From Acidobacteriota bacterium (GTDB lineage: Bacteria > Acidobacteriota > Blastocatellia > Pyrinomonadales > Pyrinomonadaceae), in the NCBI GenBank assembly GCA_019239425.1, contig JAFAZX010000036.1, forward strand, positions 1 through 64,000: 64,000 nucleotides of DNA, read 5' to 3'. Both the position numbers and the translations under genes were made by a program. Under the pieces are notes generated by a model, which was not told the origin of the DNA, searched no databases, and was given only the letters and a program-made list of their open reading frames with translations. This document shows positions 1 through 8,207 of the stretch, piece after piece. The number at the start of each line of letters is the position of its first letter. Position 1 is the first letter of the stretch.

Positions 1-441
1 CGCCTTGTCCAGCGCGATGCGGTCGACCACCGGCATGCTCGCCGGGTTCTCCGTCCCCGCCACCACCTGCTGCGGCGACTCGCCGTCCTCCGTCACCTGC
101 TCGACCTTCACGCCCCGCCGCCGGAAGTGCATCAACACCTGGTTGACTGTGAGCCGGTGCAGCCACGTCGTAAACGCCGACTCGCCGCGGAAGCTGCCGG
201 CCTTCCGGTAGAGCTGGATGAAGACCTCCTGGGCGAGGTCTTCGGCCTCGGCCGTGTTCGCCGTCATCCGCAGGCACAGACTGTAGACCCGGCGCGAGTG
301 GCGCGAGTACAGCTCCTCGAACGCCGCCATGTCCCCAGACGACGCCGCCTGCGTCAAATCGAAATCCGTGGCCTGCCTCGCGGCCGAACCGGCTTCGCTC
401 GTCGCGCCGACCTGCCAGAGAGGGATCGCAGCTTCTGTCAT
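1..441 (-). CDS. ECF-family RNA polymerase sigma factor (C-terminus cut by window edge)
   Basis: Reads leftward from an ATG at 441 and stays open for 147 codons to the window edge, so only the N-terminal part is present. Region 2 is clear: [20 protein letters not shown], then [15 protein letters not shown], the core-RNA-polymerase-binding and -10-recognition helices of sigma-70 family ECF factors, followed by [20 protein letters not shown]. Region 4 would lie beyond base 1. ECF factors direct transcription of stress or envelope regulons; the cognate anti-sigma gene is not visible here. A short hairpin GCCCTTGCGGGC followed by TTTT lies in the leader on this strand (470-481), too weak to be called a terminator. 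High confidence in family, none in regulon. Confidence 0.9.
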   Translation of the reverse strand, partial: MTEAAIPLWQVGATSEAGSAARQATDFDLTQAASSGDMAAFEELYSRHSRRVYSLCLRMTANTAEAEDLAQEVFIQLYRKAGSFRGESAFTTWLHRLTVNQVLMHFRRRGVKVEQVTEDGESPQQVVAGTENPASMPVVDRIALDKA

Positions 442-734
442 CTGTAAGCTCCAAGGGTGGGGGATAAAAGCCCGCAAGGGCCTCCCTGCCTCCGAACCTT
501 CCGCGGGTTTTCGCGCCCGCTCTACGGAAAGGTCGAACCGGAAGGAGCAAGCCGGGTGCCACGTGGATGGCCGACAAACGGCTCTAAATTTCGAGGTTTA
601 AAGAGGTTTGGGCAGCCGCGTCAACCAAATCAGGTCGGCGACAGCCGAAAGCGTGTAGCCGCCGTCGGAGAAGGGTTGAGGGGGCCGGGCGCAGGTGTTG
701 TGAGCGTACCCAACATGGTCGGTCAAACTGAATA
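442..734. other. Intergenic region upstream of the sigma factor
   Basis: About 290 bases with no convincing coding sequence on either strand. It should hold the leftward promoter of the ECF sigma gene, but I could not pick out a credible -35/-10 pair. The only structure seen is the short 4-bp hairpin at 470-481 mentioned with the sigma gene. Confidence 0.5.
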
Positions 735-763
735 TTGACAGGGGCGTGCTGCGGGGATAGACT
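735..763 (+). promoter_or_regulatory. Sigma-70-type promoter for an orphan rightward transcript
   Basis: TTGACA at 735-740, a 17-base spacer and TAGACT at 758-763. A consensus -35 with optimal spacing, on the opposite strand from both flanking genes, so it does not belong to either of them. Expected start near 770. Confidence 0.6.
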
Positions 764-769
764 GCCAGG

Positions 770-966
770 ACTTGGATAACCCTTTCAGGAGGCTGTACAC
801 GCACAATCCCGCCAACACTTGGGTTTGAAAGCGTGCGAAGGATCAAACACGAGATTCTCTACAGTATGAGGTAGCGTACGCACCTCCTCCGCCAAATTGG
901 GTACGGGCTTCCGAACCCAGCGAACCGCCCCGCACAAGCCTTTGTGACCTGCGCGGGGCGATTTTG
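770..966 (+). ncRNA. Candidate structured non-coding RNA (about 195 nt)
   Basis: Lies between the ECF sigma gene and the PHP gene, both leftward, yet has its own rightward promoter (735-763) and ends in an intrinsic-terminator-like hairpin (926-960, followed by ATTTTGT). Several stems are visible: AGGAGG (787-792) with CCTCCT (883-888), CGCAC with GTGCG inside it, and a TGGGT/ACCCA hairpin near 898-919. No open reading frame of note and no ribosome-binding site. Size and a long folded body resemble 6S RNA, but I could not establish the diagnostic 6S central bubble, and no other RNA family was recognised. Prediction rests on promoter, terminator and pairing only. Confidence 0.45.
926..966 (+). 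terminator. Intrinsic terminator-like hairpin of the candidate ncRNA
   Basis: CGCCCCGC (926-933) pairs with GCGGGGCG (953-960) and is followed by ATTTTGTG on the + strand. On the minus strand no T-run follows, so it serves the rightward transcript rather than the PHP-domain gene. Confidence 0.6.
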
Positions 967-995
967 TGTCTACGGCCATTGAATCCGGCACGCCT

Positions 996-2258
996 TCAGC
1001 GGACAAAGATGGGGTTGGAAATAATCCAAGGCTTTCCTTCCAGCAGACTCCCAAGCTGATCCAGATAGACCTCGACGCGGTAGACGCCCTTCTGTTTGAC
1101 GATCAGATACGCGCGGGTGGCGTCTGGGACTTCGTGGACGACCTGCCCGTCGCGGTAGAAGACCGTCCGGGCTTGCACGGGCAAGGTCACCTTCAGCCGC
1201 ACCTCGCCGTCGGGCGGGAGCGGTATCTCGCCGCCCATGACAGCCTGCCAACTCTCTGAGCCGCGCGTGGCCGCCGCCGTGAAGCTGAAGCCGTTCGGGT
1301 CGCCGAACACGTCGAAGGCCAGGTAGAAGTTCCCTCGACGCAGCGCGCCGAGCAGATACTGTTCGTCGTAGGGCTCCTCCCCGTCCCCGCCTCTGGCGTT
1401 GTAGAAGTCTCTGTCATCGTAGACATGGATGCGCACGAGGCGGAAGCTGCGCTCGTACGGGTCGAGCTTAAAGTCGAAAACCTTTCGGCCGTCCTCGTCC
1501 TGCCAATCCCAACCGACGTTGGCGTGCGCGTCGTTGCCGGCGAAGGCGTAGGCGCGCCCAGCGCCCGAGGCGTTGTACTCGTCCCAGCGCCGAAGGTTCT
1601 CGGCCGGACGTTCGTAGAAGCGCGCGAAGAGCAGCTCGGGGCGGCCCCAGTATGACCAGAGGCCGTCGAAGAGCATCGTCGCGTAGTTGATGCGCTTCGC
1701 GTTGGTGTAGAGGTTGTAGACCTCTATGCCGTCGAAACCAGTCGGCAAAGGATTGCGCACCTCTTCGGGGTAGCCGACGACCGCGAGTCTCTCTTCGGAC
1801 TTCGCGCGCGTGACCAGCTCTTGCAGCGGAGGGTTTCTGTCGGGGGCGGCGACGCCGGGGACGACGAAGAGGCGGCCGCCGTCGGACGCGACCAGCTCGC
1901 TCCCGCCGACGAAGAGGACGCCGTCGTGAAAGCCCCTGAGCGTCGCCGCGGCCGTGTCGATTTGCGGCTGGGGGTGCTCGGTCATCAGGACGAAGTCGAG
2001 TCGCTCGGACTTCGCCGCGCGCACGATCTCTTCGAGCGTGCCCTTGCTGTGACCGCCGAGGAAAGAGTGAACGTGAAAGACGCCGACGTACTCTTTAAAC
2101 GGCGCCTCGCCGGGCAGTGCCGGTACGCGCCGCGCGTTGAGTTCGTCAACCGCTGCGCCGAGCTGCCACAGCCTGTAGCTCCTGTAGGCGAACGGCGCCT
2201 GCGAGAGCAGCAGCAGCGCGACGAGCGCGACGGCGATCTTCCGACGGCGCTTCATCAA
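996..2258 (-). CDS. Membrane-anchored PHP-domain metal-dependent phosphoesterase-like protein
   Basis: 420 residues. An N-terminal basic stretch and hydrophobic segment (about residues 7-25) look like an uncleaved anchor or signal. The PHP signature follows: FHVHS (61-65) with His62/His64, His70, then a helix and TEH (93-95), and later GNDAHAN (241-247) supplying further metal ligands. PHP domains are tri-metal phosphoesterases (histidinol phosphatase, polymerase proofreading domains); a periplasm-facing version of unknown substrate is inferred here. The last ~150 residues are beta-rich (PLPPDGEVRLKVTLPVQART) and may be a separate immunoglobulin-like module. Its start overlaps the end of the Dabb gene by 4 nt, so the two are translationally coupled. 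Confidence 0.8.
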   Translation of the reverse strand: MMKRRRKIAVALVALLLLSQAPFAYRSYRLWQLGAAVDELNARRVPALPGEAPFKEYVGVFHVHSFLGGHSKGTLEEIVRAAKSERLDFVLMTEHPQPQIDTAAATLRGFHDGVLFVGGSELVASDGGRLFVVPGVAAPDRNPPLQELVTRAKSEERLAVVGYPEEVRNPLPTGFDGIEVYNLYTNAKRINYATMLFDGLWSYWGRPELLFARFYERPAENLRRWDEYNASGAGRAYAFAGNDAHANVGWDWQDEDGRKVFDFKLDPYERSFRLVRIHVYDDRDFYNARGGDGEEPYDEQYLLGALRRGNFYLAFDVFGDPNGFSFTAAATRGSESWQAVMGGEIPLPPDGEVRLKVTLPVQARTVFYRDGQVVHEVPDATRAYLIVKQKGVYRVEVYLDQLGSLLEGKPWIISNPIFVR

Positions 2259-2548
2259 TCGTCTTCGAAATCGACGGAGGCGGCGTGCTCGGCGACGGTG
2301 CGGCCGAGCTGCGCGACCGCCTGGTGCTCCGGGTGCGCGTCGTAAGCTTCGAGGCCGGCGCGGTCGTCGAAGGTCGCGACGAGGCCGGTGTGGTAGGAGC
2401 GCGGGAGCTTGAGCATGTCGCGGCCGACGGCGAAGCTGCGAATCTCGGGGATCAGACCTTCGAGGCGACGCAGACGCTCGACGTGCTCGCGCCGCTGCTC
2501 CTCACTCACCTCGGGCTTGTACTTCCAGATGACGATGTGCGTCAGCAT
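2255..2548 (-). CDS. Dabb (stress-responsive alpha/beta barrel) domain protein
   Basis: About 97 residues beginning MLTHIVIWKYKPEVS, the typical opening of the dimeric alpha/beta-barrel Dabb family, with the family features HIV, the LEGLIPEIRSFAVGRD segment and an FDD..AHPEHQAV region. Dabb proteins are ferredoxin-like dimers, mostly of unknown function in bacteria (some are stress-induced, some act on polyketides). I chose the ATG at 2548 because the family starts there; an in-frame TTG at 2563 would overlap the upstream decarboxylase stop. Lies in a compact leftward cluster between the decarboxylase and the PHP gene. Confidence 0.85.
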   Translation of the reverse strand: MLTHIVIWKYKPEVSEEQRREHVERLRRLEGLIPEIRSFAVGRDMLKLPRSYHTGLVATFDDRAGLEAYDAHPEHQAVAQLGRTVAEHAASVDFEDD

Positions 2549-2559
2549 CCTCTTCGGCC

Positions 2560-4053
2560 TCAACCTTCGTCGGAGATTTCGGACAGCTTCTCGTTGAGCA
2601 GTTCCCAGGCGCGGCGGACGTGCGCCTCGGCCGTGCGGATGTTGCCGACGGCGAGGCGGAGCGTGAAGACGCCGTGCAGCTTCGTGTGCGAGAGGAATAG
2701 TTCGCCGGTGGCGTTGACGGCGTTCATCAAGCGCTCGTTGAGCGCGTCGAGGTCGCCTTCGACCTCAGGTCGCGCGCGGAAGCAGACGACGCTTAAGGGG
2801 ACGGGCGCGAGCAGCTCCCAGTCGGGTGAAGCTTCGACCCAGTCTGCAAAGAGTCGTGCGAGGCGGCAGTGCTCGCGGATGAGCGCGGCGAGTCCTTCGT
2901 GGCCGAAGTAGCGCAGGATCATCCAGAGCTTCAGGGCGCGGAAGCGGCGGCCGAGCTGCACGCCGTAGTCGGAGCCGTTGCGCACCGCGTCTTGCTCGGG
3001 CGTGCGCAGGTACTCGGGCGTGAGCGCGAAGGCGCGGCGCAGCACGTCGAGCCGACGGCTGTAGAGCGCGGAGAGGTCGAACGGCGTGAACAGCCACTTG
3101 TGCGGGTTCGTCACCAAGGAGTCCGCGCGCTCGCAGCCGTCGAGGACGTGTCGAAGCTCGGGCGCGACCGCGGCCGAGCCGGCGTAGGCCGCGTCCACGT
3201 GGAGCCAGAGTCTTTCACGCTCGCACACGTCCGCGACGAGGGGCACGGGGTCGATGCTCGTCGTCGAGGTCGTGCCCACGGTGGCGACGACGCAGAAGGG
3301 GAGATGCCCGGCCCGGCGGTCTTCGTCAATCAAACGCGCGAGCGCCGCCGCGTCCATGCGGAACTCCGCGTCGGCCGGCACCTTGACGAGCGAGCGCTGG
3401 CCGAGCCCGAGCGCGATGAGCGCCTTCTCGACCGAGGAGTGCGCCTGCTCCGAAGCGTAGAGCCTGAGCAGCGGCAGGTCTGCGCGCCCGCTCATCCCGT
3501 CCTCGCGCACGCGCAAGTCTAAAGCCTCGCGCGCGGCCGCGACGGCGTGCATCGTCCCGACCGACGCCGTGTCGTAGATGACGCCGCCGAACTCCTCGGG
3601 CAGCCCCATCAACTGCCGCAGCCAGTCGAGCGCGACCTCTTCCAGTTCGGTCGAGGCGGGCGAAGTGCGCCACAGCATCGCCTTCGCGTCGAAGGCGGCC
3701 GAGAGCATCTCGCCCAGGATGCCCGGCGCCGACGCCGACGTGGCGAAGTACGCGAAGAAGGAAGGGTGGTTCCAGTGCGTGACCGCGGGCACGACGTACT
3801 GCCGGAAGTCTTCGAGTATCTCCGCCATCGGCTCGCCGCCCTCGGGCGGGTTTGGAGGAAGTTGCGAGCGGAGCTGTCCGGGTTCGACCTGCGCGAGCAC
3901 TGGGTAGTCTTCGGGGCGCGCGAGGTAGCCCGCGATCCAATCGACGACCTCGTGCCCGAATCGCCGGAACTCCTCCGGACTCATGTCGCTGGCTGGCGGC
4001 TCGGGACTGCTTCTACTGGGCTGCGTGGGTTCGGCTTTCGTCATGCGCGCCAT
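2560..4053 (-). CDS. PLP-dependent amino-acid decarboxylase (aromatic-L-amino-acid decarboxylase family)
   Basis: 497 residues from the ATG at 4053 (a second ATG at 4044 gives MTKAEPTQ). Group II decarboxylase fold: THWNHPSFFAYF (92-103), SEQAHSS (201-207), HVDAAYAG (285-292) carrying the Asp that contacts the PLP ring nitrogen and the neighbouring Ala, and NPHKW (316-320) with Lys319 as Schiff-base lysine. This family turns aromatic amino acids (Trp, Tyr, Phe, L-DOPA) into amines plus CO2; the exact substrate cannot be read from sequence. The N-terminal ~22 residues are Pro/Ser-rich and likely disordered. Cytosolic. Precedes the Dabb gene closely, so the two may be co-transcribed. Confidence 0.9.
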   Translation of the reverse strand: MARMTKAEPTQPSRSSPEPPASDMSPEEFRRFGHEVVDWIAGYLARPEDYPVLAQVEPGQLRSQLPPNPPEGGEPMAEILEDFRQYVVPAVTHWNHPSFFAYFATSASAPGILGEMLSAAFDAKAMLWRTSPASTELEEVALDWLRQLMGLPEEFGGVIYDTASVGTMHAVAAAREALDLRVREDGMSGRADLPLLRLYASEQAHSSVEKALIALGLGQRSLVKVPADAEFRMDAAALARLIDEDRRAGHLPFCVVATVGTTSTTSIDPVPLVADVCERERLWLHVDAAYAGSAAVAPELRHVLDGCERADSLVTNPHKWLFTPFDLSALYSRRLDVLRRAFALTPEYLRTPEQDAVRNGSDYGVQLGRRFRALKLWMILRYFGHEGLAALIREHCRLARLFADWVEASPDWELLAPVPLSVVCFRARPEVEGDLDALNERLMNAVNATGELFLSHTKLHGVFTLRLAVGNIRTAEAHVRRAWELLNEKLSEISDEG

Positions 4054-4088
4054 CTTACAACCGCCGGGGCGCGGCGCACAGCCTGCGC

Positions 4089-6407
4089 TCAGCCGGCGGC
4101 CGTCTCGGCCGCGACGTTGAAGTAGAAGTCCTGTGTCGCGCGGCAGCCGTCGCACTTGACGTGGACGACGACGAGGCGCCGGTCGTCGTAGACGAGTCCC
4201 TGGCGCGAGGCGACGCCGCAGGCGCGACGGCCGCAGCCGGGGCACTCTGAGCCGGCGACGTAGGCGTTGATGTCCGACCCCGGGCCGAGCATGATGGCCG
4301 TCTCGGGCACCGCGCCGGGGAGCCTGCGCGAGGCGGCGTAGGCCGCGGCAAGCCGCGCGTAGCGGCGGTGCCGCAGCCACGCGTAGAGGCCGAAGGTGCC
4401 GACGCCGAGCAGGAGCAGCAGGTAGAAGAAGCCGAGCGCGGGACTGAGGCCGGGGCCGCCCGAGGCGAAGGCGGGCGGCGGCGACTGGTGCAGCCAGAAG
4501 TTGCCGATGTCGCTCGCCTCGTCGAGCGTGGCGAGGTGGCTCTCGACCTTCTCGACGGGCACCGAGTCGCGCTTCGTGACCAGCTCGTAGCGGACGCGCA
4601 CGACGTTCCCGTCCTGCTCGACGTCCGAGGAGAAGCGGAGCGCGTCGTCCTCGGCCGTCTTCTCGCCGGTCTCGACGCGGTGCGGGTGCGGCAGGCGGAC
4701 TTCGGTCACCTGCTCGACGTTGTAGGGGAAGGTGACCGCGAGCGGCGAGGCGCGGCGCACGTCGCCCGGCTTGCCCAGCTCGCTGCCGAAATAGAGCGCG
4801 GGGAAGTCGTGCCTCGAGTCCTTCCAGAAGCTCTTGACGGTGTAGTGCTCGACGACCGTGACGACGTCGGCGCGCTCGTCGTCCGAGATGTCGGGCAGGC
4901 CGTCCGGCTGGATGGAGGGCTCGGAGTCGGCGTAGAAGTTGACGAACTGCTCGCTCATATCCTCGCGCGTCTGCCCCGAGAGGCGGTAGCGCATGGCGTC
5001 GGCGTCGGCCCCGCGGTAGGTGCTGGTCACGGTGAAGCGGACGGGCGCGTCGAAGTCCGCGACCTCGAATAGCTCGCGGACGGAGAGGTTCGGCTCTTTG
5101 CTCTCGGGCAGGGGGATTTCGGCGAGCGCCTGCGTCCCTTCGGCGACGACGAGCGCGCGCTCGTACTCGGGCGTCGTGGCGTTGGCGAGCGTGCCGCGCT
5201 GGTAGGAGATGGTCGGGTCGATCCAGAAGGTCTTCCCCTCAAGCTCGGCGCGGACGATGACGTGGTCGAAGGCGTAGGGCGTCGGCTCCCAGTGGTCTAG
5301 CTCGCGGCGCAGATCCGTGTTGACGAGCGCCGGGCGCGCCTCGACGCCGAGCTCGTTCAGCATCGTCATGAGGAGCAGCGTCTTGTCCTTGCAGTCGCCG
5401 AAGCGCCGCTCGAAGACCTTCGAGGGCCTGGTCGGCGTGTGCGAGTACGTCCCGAGCTCGATGCCGAGGTAGCGCACCTCGTCCTGCACGAAGCGGCGCG
5501 CGGCGAGCACGCGCTCCTCCATCGTGGGCAGCCTCTTCCACTCTTCTATCTGAGACCTGAGCGCGGGCGACAGCTCGCCGGGCGCGTAGAGCGGCGCGGC
5601 CCAGCGCGCCACGTCGGCCCACGTCCCGAACTCGCTGAGCTGGACGAAGGGCGCCGGGTCGTACCAGGAGGGCGTCGAGTCGTCGTAGTCCACGCCCGGC
5701 GCGTTGCGCCGCTCCCAGACGTACTCGGTCTCCTCCGGCCCCTGCGCGACCGAGGGCTGTAGTTCGATCTGCTGCGCGCGGACGAAGAGCCTGCGGCCGT
5801 TCGGCCAGAGGAGGCGCGCGCGCAGCAGGGCGCACGTGTCGGTGTGCGCGAGGCTGAGGGTGTCTGCGTAGTTGCCGGCGAGGACGGGGTTGTCGCCGTT
5901 GACCGAGTAGGCGTAGTCGATAACGTCTCCGGGGCGCACGTCGTTGATGACGACGACGGCCGAGAGCGTGCCGTTGAAGAGTCGCTCGTCCAGCTCCGTC
6001 TCGCGCTGGACGACCCGAATCTCCGAGGGGCGCAGGGCGTCGATGGTCTGTCCGTTGCGGACGAGGCGGACGTGGTGGATGACGAGCGTCTGGTACGAAG
6101 GCTCGAAGTCGAGCTGCAACTGCGAGGCGCGCTCGACGGCCGCGGAGGTCGTCACCTGCTCGACGAGGTGGTTGTAGTTCTGCGAGCCCGCGGCGGTGAC
6201 GCGCACCTGCCGGTCGTCGAGCATGCAGCGCAGGCCGTTCTCGGGCTGGTTGTGCTCGGCGTCGTCCGGCGGCGAAATCGGCTGCACCCAGTCGGGCGGC
6301 GGCTGCACGGTGAAGTTCGGCTTGGCCGACGCGGGCGTGCACGCGAGGGCGAGGAGGAGCGCGGCCCACAGTGTGGCGCGGCGGCGGAGGGGGAAGAGGC
6401 GAATCAT
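4089..6407 (-). CDS. Secreted/membrane DUF3857 and transglutaminase-like protein with C-terminal zinc ribbon
   Basis: About 772 residues. The ATG at 6407 puts the basic-hydrophobic signal peptide (RLFPLRRRATLW..ACTPASA) at the N-terminus; an upstream in-frame start at 6452 would add 15 residues. A DUF3857 beta-rich domain is followed by a transglutaminase-like core: RRFGDCKDKTLLLMTML with candidate nucleophile Cys339, His382 (FDHVIV) and Asp397 (WIDPT), a complete Cys-His-Asp triad. Then a DUF3858-like region, one membrane segment (LGFFYLLLLLGVGTFGLYAWL) and a C-terminal tail with CPGCGRRAC and CDGC pairs, a likely zinc ribbon, expected on the cytoplasmic side. Substrate unknown; proteolytic or peptide-linking activity at the envelope is inferred. 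Confidence 0.85.
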   Translation of the reverse strand: MIRLFPLRRRATLWAALLLALACTPASAKPNFTVQPPPDWVQPISPPDDAEHNQPENGLRCMLDDRQVRVTAAGSQNYNHLVEQVTTSAAVERASQLQLDFEPSYQTLVIHHVRLVRNGQTIDALRPSEIRVVQRETELDERLFNGTLSAVVVINDVRPGDVIDYAYSVNGDNPVLAGNYADTLSLAHTDTCALLRARLLWPNGRRLFVRAQQIELQPSVAQGPEETEYVWERRNAPGVDYDDSTPSWYDPAPFVQLSEFGTWADVARWAAPLYAPGELSPALRSQIEEWKRLPTMEERVLAARRFVQDEVRYLGIELGTYSHTPTRPSKVFERRFGDCKDKTLLLMTMLNELGVEARPALVNTDLRRELDHWEPTPYAFDHVIVRAELEGKTFWIDPTISYQRGTLANATTPEYERALVVAEGTQALAEIPLPESKEPNLSVRELFEVADFDAPVRFTVTSTYRGADADAMRYRLSGQTREDMSEQFVNFYADSEPSIQPDGLPDISDDERADVVTVVEHYTVKSFWKDSRHDFPALYFGSELGKPGDVRRASPLAVTFPYNVEQVTEVRLPHPHRVETGEKTAEDDALRFSSDVEQDGNVVRVRYELVTKRDSVPVEKVESHLATLDEASDIGNFWLHQSPPPAFASGGPGLSPALGFFYLLLLLGVGTFGLYAWLRHRRYARLAAAYAASRRLPGAVPETAIMLGPGSDINAYVAGSECPGCGRRACGVASRQGLVYDDRRLVVVHVKCDGCRATQDFYFNVAAETAAG

Positions 6408-6554
6408 CTGCTTATCTTGCGTAAAGGAGTTCTCGGAGTCTGCCGGCCGCACGTCCGGGCGACAGGCGGCGGCCCGTGGATTTTACAGAGTCTGCGGCGC
6501 GGCGTCACGGCCGGCGCGGTGTCCGGAGCCGTTCAAAAAGGTGGCCGGTGGCAC

Positions 6555-6582
6555 TCGACACCGGGCGGTAAAACTGTATAAT
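6555..6582 (+). promoter_or_regulatory. Promoter of the branched-chain amino-acid transport cluster
   Basis: TCGACA (6555-6560), 16-base spacer, perfect TATAAT (6577-6582). It sits about 170 bases before the start of the binding-protein gene, leaving a long leader. The rest of the 6408-6754 gap shows nothing else I can name. Confidence 0.6.
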
Positions 6583-6754
6583 GCGCGACGTAAGCCTGAC
6601 ATAATCTTTTCTGCGGGAGCTAGGCTGCGCACTCGGCTCGCGGTGATGACACCACAAACCGACCGCCCTTTGGCGCCGGCCCACGGCCGCGCGAAGTCTC
6701 CGCGCACACCCCCGTGCGCGCGCACCGCCACACCCTAAGCTGGACGAGGAAAAT

Positions 6755-8092
6755 ATGAAACGCACCTTCATCGCACTCGGATTGACGGCTTCGCTCCTGG
6801 CCGCGGCGGCCTGCCAGCCCGGCGGCGGCCCCGGCGCGGGCGGCGGCGACAAAGTCAAAATCGGCGTCTTCATGTCGCTGACGGGCAGCACGGCGCAGTT
6901 CGGCATCTCCTCGACGAACGGCATCAAGATGGCGGCCGACGAAGTGAACGCCGCCGGCGGCATCAACGGCAAGCAGATCGAGCTGAACGTGCAGGACGAC
7001 CGCTCCGACGCGCAGGAGGCGGCGACCATCGTCACCAAGTTCGTCACGCAGGACGGCGTCGCGGGCATCATCGGCGAGGTGGCCTCGTCGCGCACCATCG
7101 CCGCCGCGCCCATCGCGCAGAACGCGAAGGTGCCGCTGCTCACCCCCTCCTCGACCAACCCCGACGTGACGAAGAAGGGCGACTACATCTTCCGCAGCTG
7201 CTTCATCGACCCCGTGCAGGGCGCGGCCATGGCGCAGTTCGCCGCCAAGAGCCTCGGCAAGAAGCGGGCGGCGCTGATGGTCGACCGCAAGAACGACTAC
7301 TCGACCGGCCTCGAGAAAGTCATCAACGAGGTCTTCCCGAAGCTCGGCGGCGAGGTCGTCATCACGCAGTCGTACCAGGAGGGCGACACCGACTTCAACG
7401 GCCAGCTCACCTCGATCAAGGGCTCCAACCCGGACGTCATCTTCATCCCCGGCTACTACGGCGACGTGGCGCTCATCGCCAAGCAGGCGCGCGACAAGGG
7501 CATCACCGTGCCGCTCGTCGGCGGCGACGGCTGGGACTCGGCGCAGCTCTATACCATCGGCGGCCAGGCCGTCGTCGGCAGCTACTTCACCAACCACTAC
7601 TCGCCCTACGACACCGACCCGAAGGTGCAGAAGTTCGTCAAGGACTACCAGACGCGCTACGGGTCGATTCCCGACGCGCTGGCCGCCACGGCCTACGACG
7701 CCGCGCACATCATGTTCGACGCCGTCAAGCGCGCCAACTCGCTCGACGGCAAGGCCATCCGCGACGCGCTCGCCACGACGAAGGACTTCCCCGGCGTGAC
7801 CGGCACGGTCAACTTCAACGAGAACCGCGACGCCGTCAAGCCGATCATGATGATCCGCGTCGACGACGGCGGCAAGTACGCCATCCAGGAGCGCGTCGTC
7901 GTCGAGGGCGCGGCGATGCCCACGGGCACGGGCGGCGGCGCGAACACGAACACGAACACGAACGCCAACACCGCCGCGACCCCCGGCGCGAACACCAACG
8001 CGGCGGGCAACGCGAACTCGGGCGCGAACACGAACGCCAACACCAACGCGAACGCAAACACCGGCGCGGCGAACACCAAGGCCACGCCCTGA
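6755..8092 (+). CDS. livK: Branched-chain amino-acid ABC transporter, substrate-binding lipoprotein
   Basis: 445 residues with a strong Shine-Dalgarno (GAGGAA). Lipoprotein signal ending AAACQP with the acylated Cys. Leu/Ile/Val-binding fold: KIGVFMSLTGSTAQFGISS, NGIKMAADEVNAAGGINGK, the LLTPSSTNP hinge region and DVIFIPGYYGDVALIAKQAR. It captures substrate for the LivHMGF permease encoded downstream. Ligand may be a branched-chain or another amino acid, peptide or aromatic compound; this family is broad. The last ~50 residues are an Asn/Thr/Ala low-complexity tail (NTNTNTNANT...), probably a flexible linker in the periplasm. A 10-bp perfect hairpin follows the stop. Confidence 0.92.
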   Translation: MKRTFIALGLTASLLAAAACQPGGGPGAGGGDKVKIGVFMSLTGSTAQFGISSTNGIKMAADEVNAAGGINGKQIELNVQDDRSDAQEAATIVTKFVTQDGVAGIIGEVASSRTIAAAPIAQNAKVPLLTPSSTNPDVTKKGDYIFRSCFIDPVQGAAMAQFAAKSLGKKRAALMVDRKNDYSTGLEKVINEVFPKLGGEVVITQSYQEGDTDFNGQLTSIKGSNPDVIFIPGYYGDVALIAKQARDKGITVPLVGGDGWDSAQLYTIGGQAVVGSYFTNHYSPYDTDPKVQKFVKDYQTRYGSIPDALAATAYDAAHIMFDAVKRANSLDGKAIRDALATTKDFPGVTGTVNFNENRDAVKPIMMIRVDDGGKYAIQERVVVEGAAMPTGTGGGANTNTNTNANTAATPGANTNAAGNANSGANTNANTNANANTGAANTKATP

Positions 8093-8108
8093 CGGCCGCC
8101 GTGCTTGA

Positions 8109-8138
8109 GGGGCGGGGCTTCTCCGGCAGCCCCGCCCC
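8109..8138 (+). promoter_or_regulatory. Intercistronic hairpin between livK and livH
   Basis: GGGGCGGGGC (8109-8118) and GCCCCGCCCC (8129-8138) form a perfect 10-bp stem with a 10-base loop and no T-run after it. Known function of such hairpins after binding-protein genes is to stabilise the upstream mRNA and keep the binding protein in excess over the permease; that role is inferred here. Confidence 0.55.
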
Positions 8139-8207
8139 GTGTTCCCGGCAGTCCCCCGACGTTTCAGACACAGCTCTACAATCTCATCGCGCGCGGCCCA
8201 CGACAGC

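Noticed and set aside
770..966. tmRNA or tRNA in the first intergenic region
   Set aside because: No tRNA-like acceptor, T-loop or CCA, and no tag reading frame could be found.
5239..6369. Long open frames on the wrong strand or frame over the transglutaminase-like gene and elsewhere
   Set aside because: Arg/Ala/Pro-rich translations typical of GC-rich shadow frames; they lack family motifs while the true frame has them.
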